Of a DNA stretch of 64,000 nucleotides, positions 52,671 to 61,007 are shown piece after piece; within the stretch, counting starts at the first letter, position 1, and each line of letters starts with the position of its first letter. The stretch lies in NCBI GenBank assembly GCA_041674485.1, contig JBAYVP010000002.1:1-64000 (forward strand). The letters are read 5' to 3'. Below the pieces are notes generated by a model. The model was not told the origin of the DNA and ran no database searches. It saw only the letters and a program-made list of their open reading frames with translations. Both the position numbers and the translations under genes were made by a program. Origin of the DNA: JAGXQV01 sp041674485. GTDB taxonomy: Bacteria > Pseudomonadota > Gammaproteobacteria > Burkholderiales > Sulfuricellaceae.

Positions 52671-53033
52671 TTACATCGCGAGCAATACTTGTTTGGCGGT
52701 AGCGCGAACCTCTTTTTTGCGGCCATGCCCAGGGAATGGCATTTCTTCCACTTCCACCAAACCGATTCGTTCCAGCTCGTCGATATCACGTTTGACCGCG
52801 CTGCGATCCCGGTGAAGCCGCTGCGACAAATCGGTAATCGAACCCGGACACTTTTTTACTTCACGGAATAGCACGAGCTTTGCGGTTGTAACCAGACGCG
52901 CCAAATCTTCCGGGTTCTCAAAGGAAATAATACGCTCGCGCGGAATGCGTTTGCCTTGATCCGCCAGCCTCGCCATTTCCTTGCCGCGTTTGAAGAATTC
53001 ATCCGTGTTCGCCACTTTGATAGTCGTTTTCAT
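52671..53033 (-). CDS. TumA-like antitoxin / HVO_A0114-type DNA-binding protein
   Basis: 120 residues. A winged-helix domain in the middle (CPGSITDLSQRLHRDRSAVK, DIDELERIGLVEVEE) with a charged N terminus. Proteins of this class are usually encoded after a TumE (DUF6516) toxin. Here the preceding toxin frame is a fragment (see 53030-53220), so this gene may be an orphan antitoxin or regulator. Confidence 0.8.
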   Translation of the reverse strand: MKTTIKVANTDEFFKRGKEMARLADQGKRIPRERIISFENPEDLARLVTTAKLVLFREVKKCPGSITDLSQRLHRDRSAVKRDIDELERIGLVEVEEMPFPGHGRKKEVRATAKQVLLAM

Positions 53034-53220
53034 TTTTTTCTCCTGAATGCAATCCAGTCAGCTTGGAATCGTTCCTCAATGTCTTCGAAACTCTTGAACT
53101 TGACAGGTTCAATCACACCCATGAAATGCCGGTGATGAAATCCATGCGCATTATCGTAACCGACTACCCGGCAGGGGTGGGGGGATTTGCGACTTTCAAC
53201 CCAGATAATCCATTCGTGAC
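53030..53220 (-). pseudogene. 5'-truncated TumE-family toxin fragment
   Basis: On the minus strand the frame reads (in part) VVGYDNAHGFHHRHFMG and VIEPVKFKSFEDIEERFQAD, ending WIAFRRKK and a TGA at 53032-53030 that overlaps the TumA-like start. This matches the last ~65 residues of TumE toxins. The 5' half is missing; it stops where a family-D repeat begins (53221). Confidence 0.7.
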
Positions 53221-53290
53221 GTATGCCGGGCTTCAGCCCGACATGCCTGTCCTGAGCCTGCCGAAGCGGTCGGGTTAAAACCCGACCTAC
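53221..53290. repeat. Family D repeat truncating tumE
   Basis: GTATGCCGGGC-TTCA-GCCCGACAT and GGTCGGGTTAAAACCCGACCTAC are two hairpins. It lies at the break of the TumE fragment. Confidence 0.65.
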
Positions 53291-53356
53291 AACCCCTGAG
53301 TTGGCAATTAAGACTGGCTTGCATTATGCTTGCTATGACAAGCCTAGTAGCATATT

Positions 53357-53695
53357 ATGAGTGCTATGGTACGCAATGACGATGTTTTCCAACCCGTTTC
53401 TGATTTAGCCCACGAATTGGGCCGGCGCATTCGCGCCGCCCGAATTCGGCGGAAGATTAGCCAGCATGATCTGGCCGGCAGAACCGGATTATCGCGCTCG
53501 TCCATCCAGGCACTGGAACGGGGTGAATTGTCCGTATCGCTGGGCATCGTTCTCAAGGTGTTGTGGAATCTTGGCCTCACAAATGAAGTCACCTTGATCG
53601 CCGATCCTGGCCTGGATCGGGATGGGCTTTCCCTATCTCTCAGTACCGACAAAGTGCGTGTCTTTGCCCCCAGAAAGATCAACAATGATTTCTGA
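53357..53695 (+). CDS. hipB: HipB-like HTH antitoxin
   Basis: 112 residues. An XRE-type helix-turn-helix (LGRRIRAARIRRKISQHDLA, GRTGLSRSSIQALERGEL) at ~20-70. It represses its operon and binds HipA. It overlaps hipA by 11 bases. Confidence 0.88.
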   Translation: MSAMVRNDDVFQPVSDLAHELGRRIRAARIRRKISQHDLAGRTGLSRSSIQALERGELSVSLGIVLKVLWNLGLTNEVTLIADPGLDRDGLSLSLSTDKVRVFAPRKINNDF

Positions 53696-54896
53696 ACGGG
53701 GAGCGCTCTTCCTCTGGATATACCTACCCGGTGCCACCGCTTCTGTGGTGGCAGGCCGGCTCGATGTAGGCCATACGGTAGCGGGTTCCGTGGGTAGATT
53801 TGTTTATGGTAAGTCCTACCTGGATCGCCCGAACGCTATCCCGCTTGATCCCGTGACCTTGCCGCTCAACAGCAAGGAGTATACTTTTACTACCCTTAAA
53901 GGGTTTCCGGGGGTTGTTCTTGACGCCTGCCCGGATCGCTGGGGCAAGCGGGTGATACACCGCCTTTACGGAGCGCAAATTGACCCCGAAGGGTATCTGC
54001 TGCTCAATGATCCGGGCCGGGCCGGCGCCCTGGCGTTCTCCCGGTCTTCAGACGAACCCCCTGTCGAACTTTCCAGCCGTGAATTTTCCCTGAGGGAACT
54101 GTTGACCGCGACCATCGCTGTGGAAACGGATCAGGAAGTCACCCCGGAATTGCTGCGTGCCTTGCATCCGGGAACCGGGGGCGCTCGCCCCAAGTGCAAT
54201 GTTGTGGATCGGGATGGAGTATGGATTGCCAAGTTTCCCAGCATCGCTGACCCCCACTGGATCAGCGTTCCGCGTCTGGAACATGGCACAATGCTCTTGG
54301 GGCAAAAGTGTGGCATCAATACCGCCCAGACTCGCCTGGAGGTGGTTGATGGCACCGATGTTTGCCTGGTAAAACGGTTTGACCGTGAAATACTTGATGG
54401 GCAAGTGGTTCGCCATGGCTACGTTAGTGCCCGCACCGTTTTTTACTCTGATCCCAATTTTGCGAAATATGGCGTTGAGTCCTATGGTCGTCTATCCACC
54501 TGGATGACTCGTTACGGCTGCCAATCTGATGAACGCGAACAGCTTTTCCGGCGCATGGTTTTCAACTGCGCCGTGCGCAACTCCGACGATCACGACCTGA
54601 ATCATGGCCTGGTGCATGTGAATAGCACCCGGTACCGCCTTGCAGACGCCTTTGACGTATTGCCCGTGTTGACCCCTCACGCCATCCACCAGCACGCCCT
54701 GGTCTTTGGGGATACGGCTGCTGGGACGGTCAGCAATCTGTTAAGCAATGCCACTGCTTTTGGCCTGCCGCGCAGCCATGCCCAGGAGATTGTCGGGGAC
54801 GTGCAAAAAATGGTGAAAACACACTGGCAGGACACGCTGCACGAAGCCGGACTGGGGGATGAGGAAATTCGGCGACTGAAACCTTTTTTCCAATAA
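53685..54896 (+). CDS. hipA: HipA-like serine/threonine kinase toxin
   Basis: 403 residues from the ATG at 53685. The N-terminal lobe contains VGRFVYGKSYL; then the phosphate loop HPGTGGARPKCN (~165), catalytic RNSDDHDLNHG (~308-318) and DAFDVLPVLTP. Family members phosphorylate aminoacyl-tRNA synthetases and cause dormancy. The active-site Asp residues appear intact. Confidence 0.9.
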   Translation: MISERGALFLWIYLPGATASVVAGRLDVGHTVAGSVGRFVYGKSYLDRPNAIPLDPVTLPLNSKEYTFTTLKGFPGVVLDACPDRWGKRVIHRLYGAQIDPEGYLLLNDPGRAGALAFSRSSDEPPVELSSREFSLRELLTATIAVETDQEVTPELLRALHPGTGGARPKCNVVDRDGVWIAKFPSIADPHWISVPRLEHGTMLLGQKCGINTAQTRLEVVDGTDVCLVKRFDREILDGQVVRHGYVSARTVFYSDPNFAKYGVESYGRLSTWMTRYGCQSDEREQLFRRMVFNCAVRNSDDHDLNHGLVHVNSTRYRLADAFDVLPVLTPHAIHQHALVFGDTAAGTVSNLLSNATAFGLPRSHAQEIVGDVQKMVKTHWQDTLHEAGLGDEEIRRLKPFFQ

Positions 54897-54954
54897 ATCC
54901 CCGCTCGCCAGATTGAAAGGTAGCCTGGTCATTTAACCTGAAAAACGCAGCCAC

Positions 54955-55034
54955 GTAGCCCGCGTGAAGCGTAGCGCAATGCGGGTTTGAAGCCCACTTG
55001 TTTCCCGGATTCCACTTCGTTGCATCCGGGCTAC
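54955..55034. repeat. Family E repeat, copy 2
   Basis: GTAGCCCGCGTGAAGCGTAG ... TTGCATCCGGGCTAC; related to 47143-47230. Confidence 0.6.
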
Positions 55035-55038
55035 GCCA

Positions 55039-55452
55039 CTATTCCAGCGACAATACCAAGCGCTTGCCGAGCACTTTGGCGGCGCGGTCGAGCTGTTTCA
55101 GGCTGGGCCAGTGATGTGGGTCTTCCAGACGTTGCGCGGACGCCCACGAGGTTTCCAGCGCGCGGGCAAGGTCGGACAACGGTCGGTCGCCGCGCGCCGC
55201 GCGCAGCAGCATGGAAGATTGCACGGCGGCGCTGGGCGAGGCAACCGGATTATTTCCGGCTGGCGAGGGCGCGGGCAGGGCGTCACCCTGTTCGATGCGA
55301 TGCGCGAGAACCCCGGACAGCACTTCGGCAGCATTGAATGCCGCCTCTTCCAGAGTCGCGCCTTCGGTGAATGCCTCCTCAAAATCAAGAAATTGCACAA
55401 AATACCCGCCCCCTTCTTGGGGTGCGGCAGTATAGGGATAAGAAAATTTCAT
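55039..55452 (-). CDS. hicB: HicB-type antitoxin
   Basis: 137 residues from the ATG at 55450-55452. The HicB fold is at the N terminus (MKFSYPYTAAPQEGGGYFVQ, EGATLEEAAFNAAEVLSGVL) and a helix-turn-helix lies at the C terminus (DRPLSDLARALETSW). It neutralises HicA; its ATG overlaps the HicA stop. Confidence 0.88.
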   Translation of the reverse strand: MKFSYPYTAAPQEGGGYFVQFLDFEEAFTEGATLEEAAFNAAEVLSGVLAHRIEQGDALPAPSPAGNNPVASPSAAVQSSMLLRAARGDRPLSDLARALETSWASAQRLEDPHHWPSLKQLDRAAKVLGKRLVLSLE

Positions 55453-55634
55453 TTCAGTTTTACTCCGCTTTGTCGTTGGATGGCAGCCAGCAAACCCGCG
55501 CCCAAGGCTTTTGTACCATGCACGGGAACAGGCACGGAACGAAGTACGCCGGTTTTTTGCATGATGTGGTGGCTGCCCTCGATACGCGCCAGCACCCATC
55601 CAGCTTCCTTCAGTTTAGCGATGGCTTGTCCCAT
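55449..55634 (-). CDS. hicA: HicA-type mRNA interferase toxin
   Basis: 61 residues. The motif GSHHIMQKTG (active-site His) and PVPVHGTKALGAGLLAAI match the HicA double-stranded RNA-binding fold. Toxin first, antitoxin second, as in most hicAB loci. Confidence 0.9.
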   Translation of the reverse strand: MGQAIAKLKEAGWVLARIEGSHHIMQKTGVLRSVPVPVHGTKALGAGLLAAIQRQSGVKLK

Positions 55635-55649
55635 TCATGCGTTGCAATC

Positions 55650-55844
55650 TCAAGGGGTCAGGCCCCTTTGCTTTCCCTGCTGCATCCCTTGCTGCATCCC
55701 CTGCTGCATCCCCTGCTGCATCCCCTGCTGCATCCCTTGCTGCATCCCCTGCTGCATTCCTTTCTGCATGCCTTGTGCTTCATAACCATGCGCCCATTCT
55801 TCCAACCGTTCGCTCAACATGATTTTCAACTCCTGGAGCGCCAT
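55650..55844 (-). pseudogene. Truncated duplicate of the Rpn 3' module with (QQGM)n
   Basis: An ATG at 55844 starts the same MALQELKIMLSERLEEWAHG as the second module; it then runs into seven copies of a 12-base unit (MQQG) and stops at 55650. It lacks the DUF4351-type tail. It is 293 bases from the next duplicate. Confidence 0.65.
55675..55771. repeat. 12-base tandem repeat, TGCTGCATCCCC type
   Basis: Seven to eight near-perfect copies of a 12-mer that encode MQQG on the minus strand. It is within the duplicated module. Confidence 0.9.
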
Positions 55845-55876
55845 GAGGGACAGACCCCTTTGTTCATCACCTTTGT

Positions 55877-56137
55877 TTACTTGGATGTGCCAAACATGTC
55901 GCCCAAGCTCTTGGCATCCAATACCTGATCCAGCCAGGCATCAATTTGCGCTGGTGTGGCACCGGAAATCTTCGCCAGAACATCCGGGGGGATGACACAG
56001 AAACGCTTGGAAAGTAGACGCTGCAAGGCGAGTGCTTCACCCTGCTGCATTCCTTTCTGCACACCCTGCGCCTCATAACCATGCGCCCATTCTTCCAACC
56101 GTTCGCTCAACATGATTTTCAACTCCTGGAGCGCCAT
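55877..56137 (-). pseudogene. Duplicate of the Rpn gene 3' end
   Basis: The frame (86 residues) starts at an ATG in MALQELKIMLSERLEE and ends FGTSK, nearly identical to the last ~85 residues of the gene at 56170-57123. A tandem 3' duplication with a 293-base period. Confidence 0.75.
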
Positions 56138-56169
56138 GAGGGACAGACCCCTTTGTTCATCACCTTTGT

Positions 56170-57123
56170 TTACTTGGACGTGCCGAACATGTCACCCAGG
56201 CTCTTGGCATCCAATACCTGATCCAGCCAGGCATCAATTTGCGCTGGTGTGGCACCGGAAATCTTCGCCAGAACATCCGGGTGGATGACACCGAAACGCT
56301 TGGAAAGTAGACGCTGCAAGGCAAGTGCTTCACCCTGCTGCATTCCTTTCTGCACACCCTGCGCCTCATAACCATGCGCCCATTCTTCCAACCGTTCGCT
56401 CAACATGATTTTCAACTCCTGTAAATCATCAATCTCGGGCAAGATAATACGGTATTCGGCCTTGCGCATCAATGTCGCCCGTATCCATGTGGCGAACATG
56501 CGCCGCAAATCCGGCCTGTCGCTCAACCACCTGTTCAATAGACCCAGCAATTGGCTAATGGTTTCCGGTGTGGCCGGGTGCTCGATGCGGAATACGGCTG
56601 CCACCAGGTTTTTGACCGAGGCCAATTCGCTGTCGGTGTAGGCGTTTTCGTCGATCAGCAGGTATTTTTGCCGTGGCTTGAATTGTTCGACCAGTCCGGG
56701 CACAGGCGGGATCAACTCGAATACGTCAGTCACTGCCGACCAGCGTTGGCTGCCGTTGTAGAGGACGATGGGTAGTATGGGCGGCAGTCTTCCGTCGGCC
56801 AGTATCTTGCCTTGCTTGATGAGGTCTTGATAGAGCAGCCCCTGGTACACCATCATGCGCAGTGCCATGTATTTGTCGACCGTGCTCTGGAATTCGATGA
56901 GCAGGTAGAGGTATATCCAGTCGCCACCTACTTTGACCCGCCACACCACATCATCGGCACGTCCCTGAAAGTCTTCGGTGATGTAGCTGCCGTGGACGAT
57001 CTCCAGGGTGCTGTAGTCGAGGCTGTGCAGCCAGTCGTCCGGCACAAAGCCCATGATCAGGTCGCGCACCATTTCCGGCGTGGAAAACAGGAATTTGTAG
57101 CTGCTGTCGTGGTCGGTTGCCAT
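56170..57123 (-). CDS. Rpn-family recombination-promoting nuclease (transposase_31/PD-(D/E)XK)
   Basis: 317 residues. N-terminal DHDSSYKFLFSTPEMVRDLI is the family entry; the PD-(D/E)XK core lies at ~50-85 (GRADDVVWRVK, IYLYLLIEFQSTVDKYMALR). The C-terminal DUF4351-like part (LERLLSKRFGVI and PAQIDAWLDQVLDAKSLGDM) ends FGTSK. Rpn proteins are DNA nucleases that promote RecA-independent recombination. Downstream are two partial duplicates of its 3' end. Confidence 0.88.
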   Translation of the reverse strand: MATDHDSSYKFLFSTPEMVRDLIMGFVPDDWLHSLDYSTLEIVHGSYITEDFQGRADDVVWRVKVGGDWIYLYLLIEFQSTVDKYMALRMMVYQGLLYQDLIKQGKILADGRLPPILPIVLYNGSQRWSAVTDVFELIPPVPGLVEQFKPRQKYLLIDENAYTDSELASVKNLVAAVFRIEHPATPETISQLLGLLNRWLSDRPDLRRMFATWIRATLMRKAEYRIILPEIDDLQELKIMLSERLEEWAHGYEAQGVQKGMQQGEALALQRLLSKRFGVIHPDVLAKISGATPAQIDAWLDQVLDAKSLGDMFGTSK

Positions 57124-57166
57124 GCGGGCATTCTAGCCAGATTCTGGGGGCTACGGATGTTTTTTG

Positions 57167-57268
57167 GTGACTATTCAGGTCGAAGTCGTCTGCTTGAGAA
57201 CGGTGACAACGCCAGTCCCTTCCCCCTGGAAGGGGGAAGGAGAAAAGCGGCAGCTCCTGAGTAGTCAC
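57167..57268. repeat. Repeat family A, short copy
   Basis: GTGACTATTCAGGT ... CTCCTGAGTAGTCAC are imperfect terminal inverted repeats; the interior has the CTTCCCCCTGGAAGGGGGAAG hairpin. In the 305-base gap 57124-57428. Confidence 0.8.
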
Positions 57269-57311
57269 ATCTTACAAAACTAAACCCCCACCTACGAAAA
57301 GCCCGCTTCCC

Positions 57312-57357
57312 GTAGGTCGGGGTTCATCCCGACTGGTCGGGTTAAAACCCGACCTAC
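57312..57357. repeat. Family D hairpin repeat
   Basis: GTAGGTCGGGGTTCATCCCGA and GGTCGGGTTAAAACCCGACC make two hairpins. Confidence 0.65.
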
Positions 57358-57428
57358 ATCTTAAAACCCTACATCATTGCCCGACTGTACAACCGTCCAA
57401 AACCGCTTAACCCCGAAAAAACCCGGAA

Positions 57429-57815
57429 TCAAGCCTCTTGTCTCAACAACAAGCCCTGTTGCACCTGGTCTATCGCGCGCGAGATCGACAGCATTTCTTC
57501 GGTCGGATACTGGCGGATCACATCGCCGGTCGACATATCCGTCAGCTTGAACATCTGCTTTTTCGTGCTTTCGTCCACGCTGAATTCCAGACTCTTGTCG
57601 GATTGCTTCAGCACCTTGTTGATATTTTCCACCGCGTTCTTCACCTGCTCGTTAGTCACCTTCTGTTCGGCGGCCGGTTTAACGGCGGCTTGGGGCAACT
57701 CTAGCTTGGCGCTGGGCTGGGCGGAAACATTCGCGGGCATGGGGGCCGCGCCATCGCTGGCGAAGCTGGCAGGGTGCTGCACCTGCGCCATGTTACCTGT
57801 AGATTGAATGAGCAT
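57429..57815 (-). CDS. flaG: FlaG-family flagellar protein
   Basis: 128 residues. The C-terminal half has the FlaG pattern: VKNAVENINKVLKQSDKSLE, FSVDESTKKQMFKLTD and IRQYPTEEML. The N-terminal part is Ala/Pro-rich. FlaG affects filament length. It follows fliC by 65 bases with a terminator between. Confidence 0.88.
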   Translation of the reverse strand: MLIQSTGNMAQVQHPASFASDGAAPMPANVSAQPSAKLELPQAAVKPAAEQKVTNEQVKNAVENINKVLKQSDKSLEFSVDESTKKQMFKLTDMSTGDVIRQYPTEEMLSISRAIDQVQQGLLLRQEA

Positions 57816-57832
57816 TTTGCTTCTCCTTCTCT

Positions 57833-57860
57833 AAAAACCCCGAGCGGTTGCCCGCCCGGG
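57833..57860 (-). terminator. Rho-independent terminator after fliC
   Basis: On the minus strand CCCGGGCGG-GCAA-CCGCTCGGG followed by GTTTTT; a 9-base stem with one G-T pair. It separates fliC from flaG. Confidence 0.75.
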
Positions 57861-57880
57861 AGAATTTACCTTAACCGTGC

Positions 57881-60568
57881 TTAACGCAACAGCGTCAACA
57901 CGTTGTTCGGCAACTGGTTGGCCTGGGCCAACATCGCCGTACCGGCTTGTTGCAGGATCTGGTTGCGGGTCAATTGCGCGGTTTCTGCCGCAAAGTCCGC
58001 ATCCTGAATCCGGCTACGCGCTGCCGTGATGTTTTCCGAAGTCGTGGTCAGGTTGGAAACCGTGGACGAGAAGCGGTTCTGGATCGCGCCCAGATCCGCA
58101 CGGATGGTGTTGACCTGCGCCATCGCCGCATCGATCACATCGATCGCGGCCTGTGCCCCGGATGAGGTGCTGATATCCACCATAGACAGCTTGGACTTGG
58201 CGCTGGTGACCGACTCGCCTGCCGCCGTGGTGTTCAGCACGCCGCCGGAGGCGTTGACGGTATTCGAGGTCGCCGAGAACGGGCCGACCGTCGAGTTCAG
58301 GGTAACCTTGCCGGCGACCGTGATGGAATCCAGATGCGAACCCTCTACTCCCGTGCCGCCATCGCTGAGCGTGGTCGCCGTGCCGGTCTGGCCGGTGACG
58401 CTGACCGTTTGCGCCACATCGGTGGCACCGCTCGGGTCGGTCACGGCAGCCGAGTGCTCGAAAGTCTCGATCTTGATGTCGTAACCGGCCGAATTGACCA
58501 GCTTCATGCTGCCGGCCGTGGTGATCTCGGCGGTGATGCCGGTGGAACCGGTGCGCGCGTTGACCGCAGTGGCGAGAGCCGAAAGGTCCGAGGTGGTCAC
58601 CGCCGCCGAAATGGCCACGGCGGTGGTGTTCGAACCGTACAGGTTGAACGACACCGTGCCGGCCGCAGTCAGCCCGCTGAGAGTGGCTTCGGAGAGGGCG
58701 GTGCCATTGACCCCGGTGGTGCCGGAAACCGCGTTGACGCTGGCCGCGATCTGTTTGGCGGTGGAGTTTTCCGCGACCGTGATGTCTTGCGCGGCCAGGC
58801 CGGAAATGGACAGGGTCTGGGCGCTGACACCGTTGCCCTCGGCGATGCCCACCGAGGCGCTGGCCGCCAGGGTGATGTTGGTGGCATTGGACGCACCGCT
58901 CTCGAATTCCGCCGCATTGGTCGCAAATTTCAAGCTGTAGCCGGCTTCTGCGGCGACCGTGACCTGGCCGCGCACCGAGGTGGAATCGTTACCCGCCTCG
59001 ACCAAATCGACTGCGGTACCATTTAGACCCGTGACCAAGCCGGTGGCGGTAACAGCCGTGTCGATGGCAGTTGCGGTTACGGTAGCGCCAGTAACAAAGG
59101 TGCCCGCCGCATCGGTGGCCGTGGTGCCGCCGGTGTAGGCTCCAGCCGGAACGGCCAGCGCGACCACGTCACCCGCTGCGCCGCCCGCGAAATCCGCTGT
59201 GAAAGCGGTGGCGGTTGTAGTGCCGGTGAGCACGAACTGCACAACGCCCCCTGCGGCTGCCTGGGTAGCCGTGTAGCCACCGGCCGCCAATGCGGCAAGG
59301 CCGGCACCCGATTGCGTGGCGGCGAAGAAGTTGTCGTTAGTTGTCGCAACGTCAGCACCGGTCAGGAAGGTAAATGCAGCATCGCCGAGTGGGGAGGCTT
59401 CAATCGAACTGGTAAAGGTCGCGGTGATCGTGGTGCCGGCGCCGGAAGATTGCGCTGTCAGCCCGATGGTCGCCGCGGCCGTACTATTTTTGACGGCAAA
59501 ATTTGCGATGTTGATGTCCTTGCCGGAGGCGCTGGCGATGGTGATGCTGTCGGCCGTGGCAAAGCTGCTGGCGCCGCTGAGCGACAGGTCGGAGTCGCCG
59601 CTGGCGGTGTTGATCGCCGCAATGGCAGTTTCCAGAGCGGTCTGGATATTGGTGCGGGTCGCCGCGTCGGTGGCGCCGACCACATAGCTGACGGTGCTTG
59701 CGGTATTGGCATCGGTGGATAGATCGAACGTGACAGTGTCGCCAGGATCAGCCAGCGCATTCGCAAGCAAAGACGTAAAGTCCAGGGTGGCCGCGTTATA
59801 ACCTACCGCTTCGATGCCGGTGCCGGCGGTGAGCAGGGCGGCTGTTTCAGCGGCGGTCGAAGCGGCCGCGATGGCGATGTCTGTGGTGGTGCCGGCCGGA
59901 TTGGTGACAGTCGCGGTGGTGGCGCTGCTGAAGTTGTTGGCGGTGCGAGCCAAGGCGGCCGTGGTCGTAACGGCTGCCGTCGCGCCCAGCTTGCTGCCGT
60001 TCAGTGCCGCCGTCCTGATTCCCTGTGCGGAACTGATCTGCGAAGCGATCTGTTCGGCACCCAGGGTTTCGGCCGATGCGCCGGCCACGGAAACGGCGAT
60101 GGTCTGGTTGGCGTTGGCGCCCACCTGGAAGTTCTGCGTGGTGAAAGTGCCATCCAGCAGGTTCAGGCCGTTGAAGTTGGTGGTTTCGGAAATACGGTTC
60201 AGTTCCGCCATCAACTGGTTGGCTTCCGATTGCAGGCTCTTGCGGTCGGAGGCGCTGTTGGTCGCGTTGGAGGACTGGATCGACAGTTCGCGCATCCGCT
60301 GCAAGATGTTGCCGGTTTCCTGCAACGCGCCTTCGGCGGTTTGCGCCAGTGAAACGCCGTCGTTGGCATTACGCGCCGCCTGGTTCAGGCCGCGCACTTG
60401 CGAAGTCATCCGGTCGGCAATCGCCAAGCCCGCCGCGTCGTCCTTGGCGCTGTTGATGCGCAAGCCGGAAGACAAGCGTTGCAGGGAAGTTTGCAGTGCG
60501 GATTGCGAGGATGTCAGGTTGCGCTGTGCATTCAGCGAAGCCATGTTGGTATTGATAGTTGCAGCCAT
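57881..60568 (-). CDS. fliC: Flagellin, unusually large
   Basis: 895 residues from the ATG at 60566-60568, preceded by AAGGAG. The N-terminal ~150 residues (MAATINTNMASLNAQRNL, RLSSGLRINSAKDDAAGLAI) and C-terminal ~85 (LTRNQILQQAGTAMLAQANQ) are the conserved D0/D1 flagellin domains. The central ~650 residues, Ala/Thr/Ser/Val-rich with several blocks that recur loosely (TGTATT-like strands), form a surface-exposed D2/D3 region far larger than usual (typical flagellins are ~280-500 residues). A glycosyltransferase lies beside it. Confidence 0.92.
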   Translation of the reverse strand: MAATINTNMASLNAQRNLTSSQSALQTSLQRLSSGLRINSAKDDAAGLAIADRMTSQVRGLNQAARNANDGVSLAQTAEGALQETGNILQRMRELSIQSSNATNSASDRKSLQSEANQLMAELNRISETTNFNGLNLLDGTFTTQNFQVGANANQTIAVSVAGASAETLGAEQIASQISSAQGIRTAALNGSKLGATAAVTTTAALARTANNFSSATTATVTNPAGTTTDIAIAAASTAAETAALLTAGTGIEAVGYNAATLDFTSLLANALADPGDTVTFDLSTDANTASTVSYVVGATDAATRTNIQTALETAIAAINTASGDSDLSLSGASSFATADSITIASASGKDINIANFAVKNSTAAATIGLTAQSSGAGTTITATFTSSIEASPLGDAAFTFLTGADVATTNDNFFAATQSGAGLAALAAGGYTATQAAAGGVVQFVLTGTTTATAFTADFAGGAAGDVVALAVPAGAYTGGTTATDAAGTFVTGATVTATAIDTAVTATGLVTGLNGTAVDLVEAGNDSTSVRGQVTVAAEAGYSLKFATNAAEFESGASNATNITLAASASVGIAEGNGVSAQTLSISGLAAQDITVAENSTAKQIAASVNAVSGTTGVNGTALSEATLSGLTAAGTVSFNLYGSNTTAVAISAAVTTSDLSALATAVNARTGSTGITAEITTAGSMKLVNSAGYDIKIETFEHSAAVTDPSGATDVAQTVSVTGQTGTATTLSDGGTGVEGSHLDSITVAGKVTLNSTVGPFSATSNTVNASGGVLNTTAAGESVTSAKSKLSMVDISTSSGAQAAIDVIDAAMAQVNTIRADLGAIQNRFSSTVSNLTTTSENITAARSRIQDADFAAETAQLTRNQILQQAGTAMLAQANQLPNNVLTLLR

Positions 60569-60673
60569 TTTAATTCTCCTTAAGAGCTTGGTTTGCTTTC
60601 CGGCTGGTTGCCGGTCACATTGGTTTGACTCGTTGTGCTGTTTTGCCGAGCCAATCAACCGCCGTTAGTCCAG

Positions 60674-60700
60674 TTATCGGACAAGGTTGGGAAAAGTTTA
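60674..60700 (-). promoter_or_regulatory. Sigma-28 (FliA) promoter of fliC
   Basis: On the minus strand TAAACTTT, 11 bases, TCCGATAA: both boxes match the FliA consensus (TAAAGTTT-N11-GCCGATAA) with one mismatch each. It lies ~106 bases before the fliC ATG. Confidence 0.85.
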
Positions 60701-60837
60701 GGGGGATTGGGGATTTTTTGGGGTTTGAGGGCAACTGGAACGACTATCTCTCAAGAAACAGCTTTTTATAGCTATACGCATCAATAAGTTACAAAACGCA
60801 GAGAATGACCGAACAGCAGCCGCCAAGAGCAAACCCC

Positions 60838-60897
60838 TCACAGCCCTCCTCATGCAAGGTGGGAAGGAGAAAACAGCAACCCCCGAGTAGTTGCGAA
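60838..60897. repeat. Repeat family A, partial copy
   Basis: GCAAGGTGGGAAGGAGAAAA and CCCGAGTAGTTGCG resemble the right half of the longer copies. In the 440-base gap between fliC and the glycosyltransferase, which otherwise holds only the fliC promoter. Confidence 0.55.
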
Positions 60898-61007
60898 ACA
60901 TCAATAATTCAGCGGTTTCGGCTTGTCTGGATTGGGTTAAATGCACCCGCGAGAACGGGTTATTTGGTGTAAATTACGGAAATCGCAAATACTATGTTTT
61001 GCCTGCC

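Noticed and set aside
55675..55771. Short tandem repeat that looked like a CRISPR array
   Set aside because: Units are 12 bases with no spacers and they encode MQQG in frame; no cas genes.
58026..60668. Several plus-strand frames opposite flagellin
   Set aside because: Result of biased codon use in the Ala/Thr-rich flagellin gene; no start signals.
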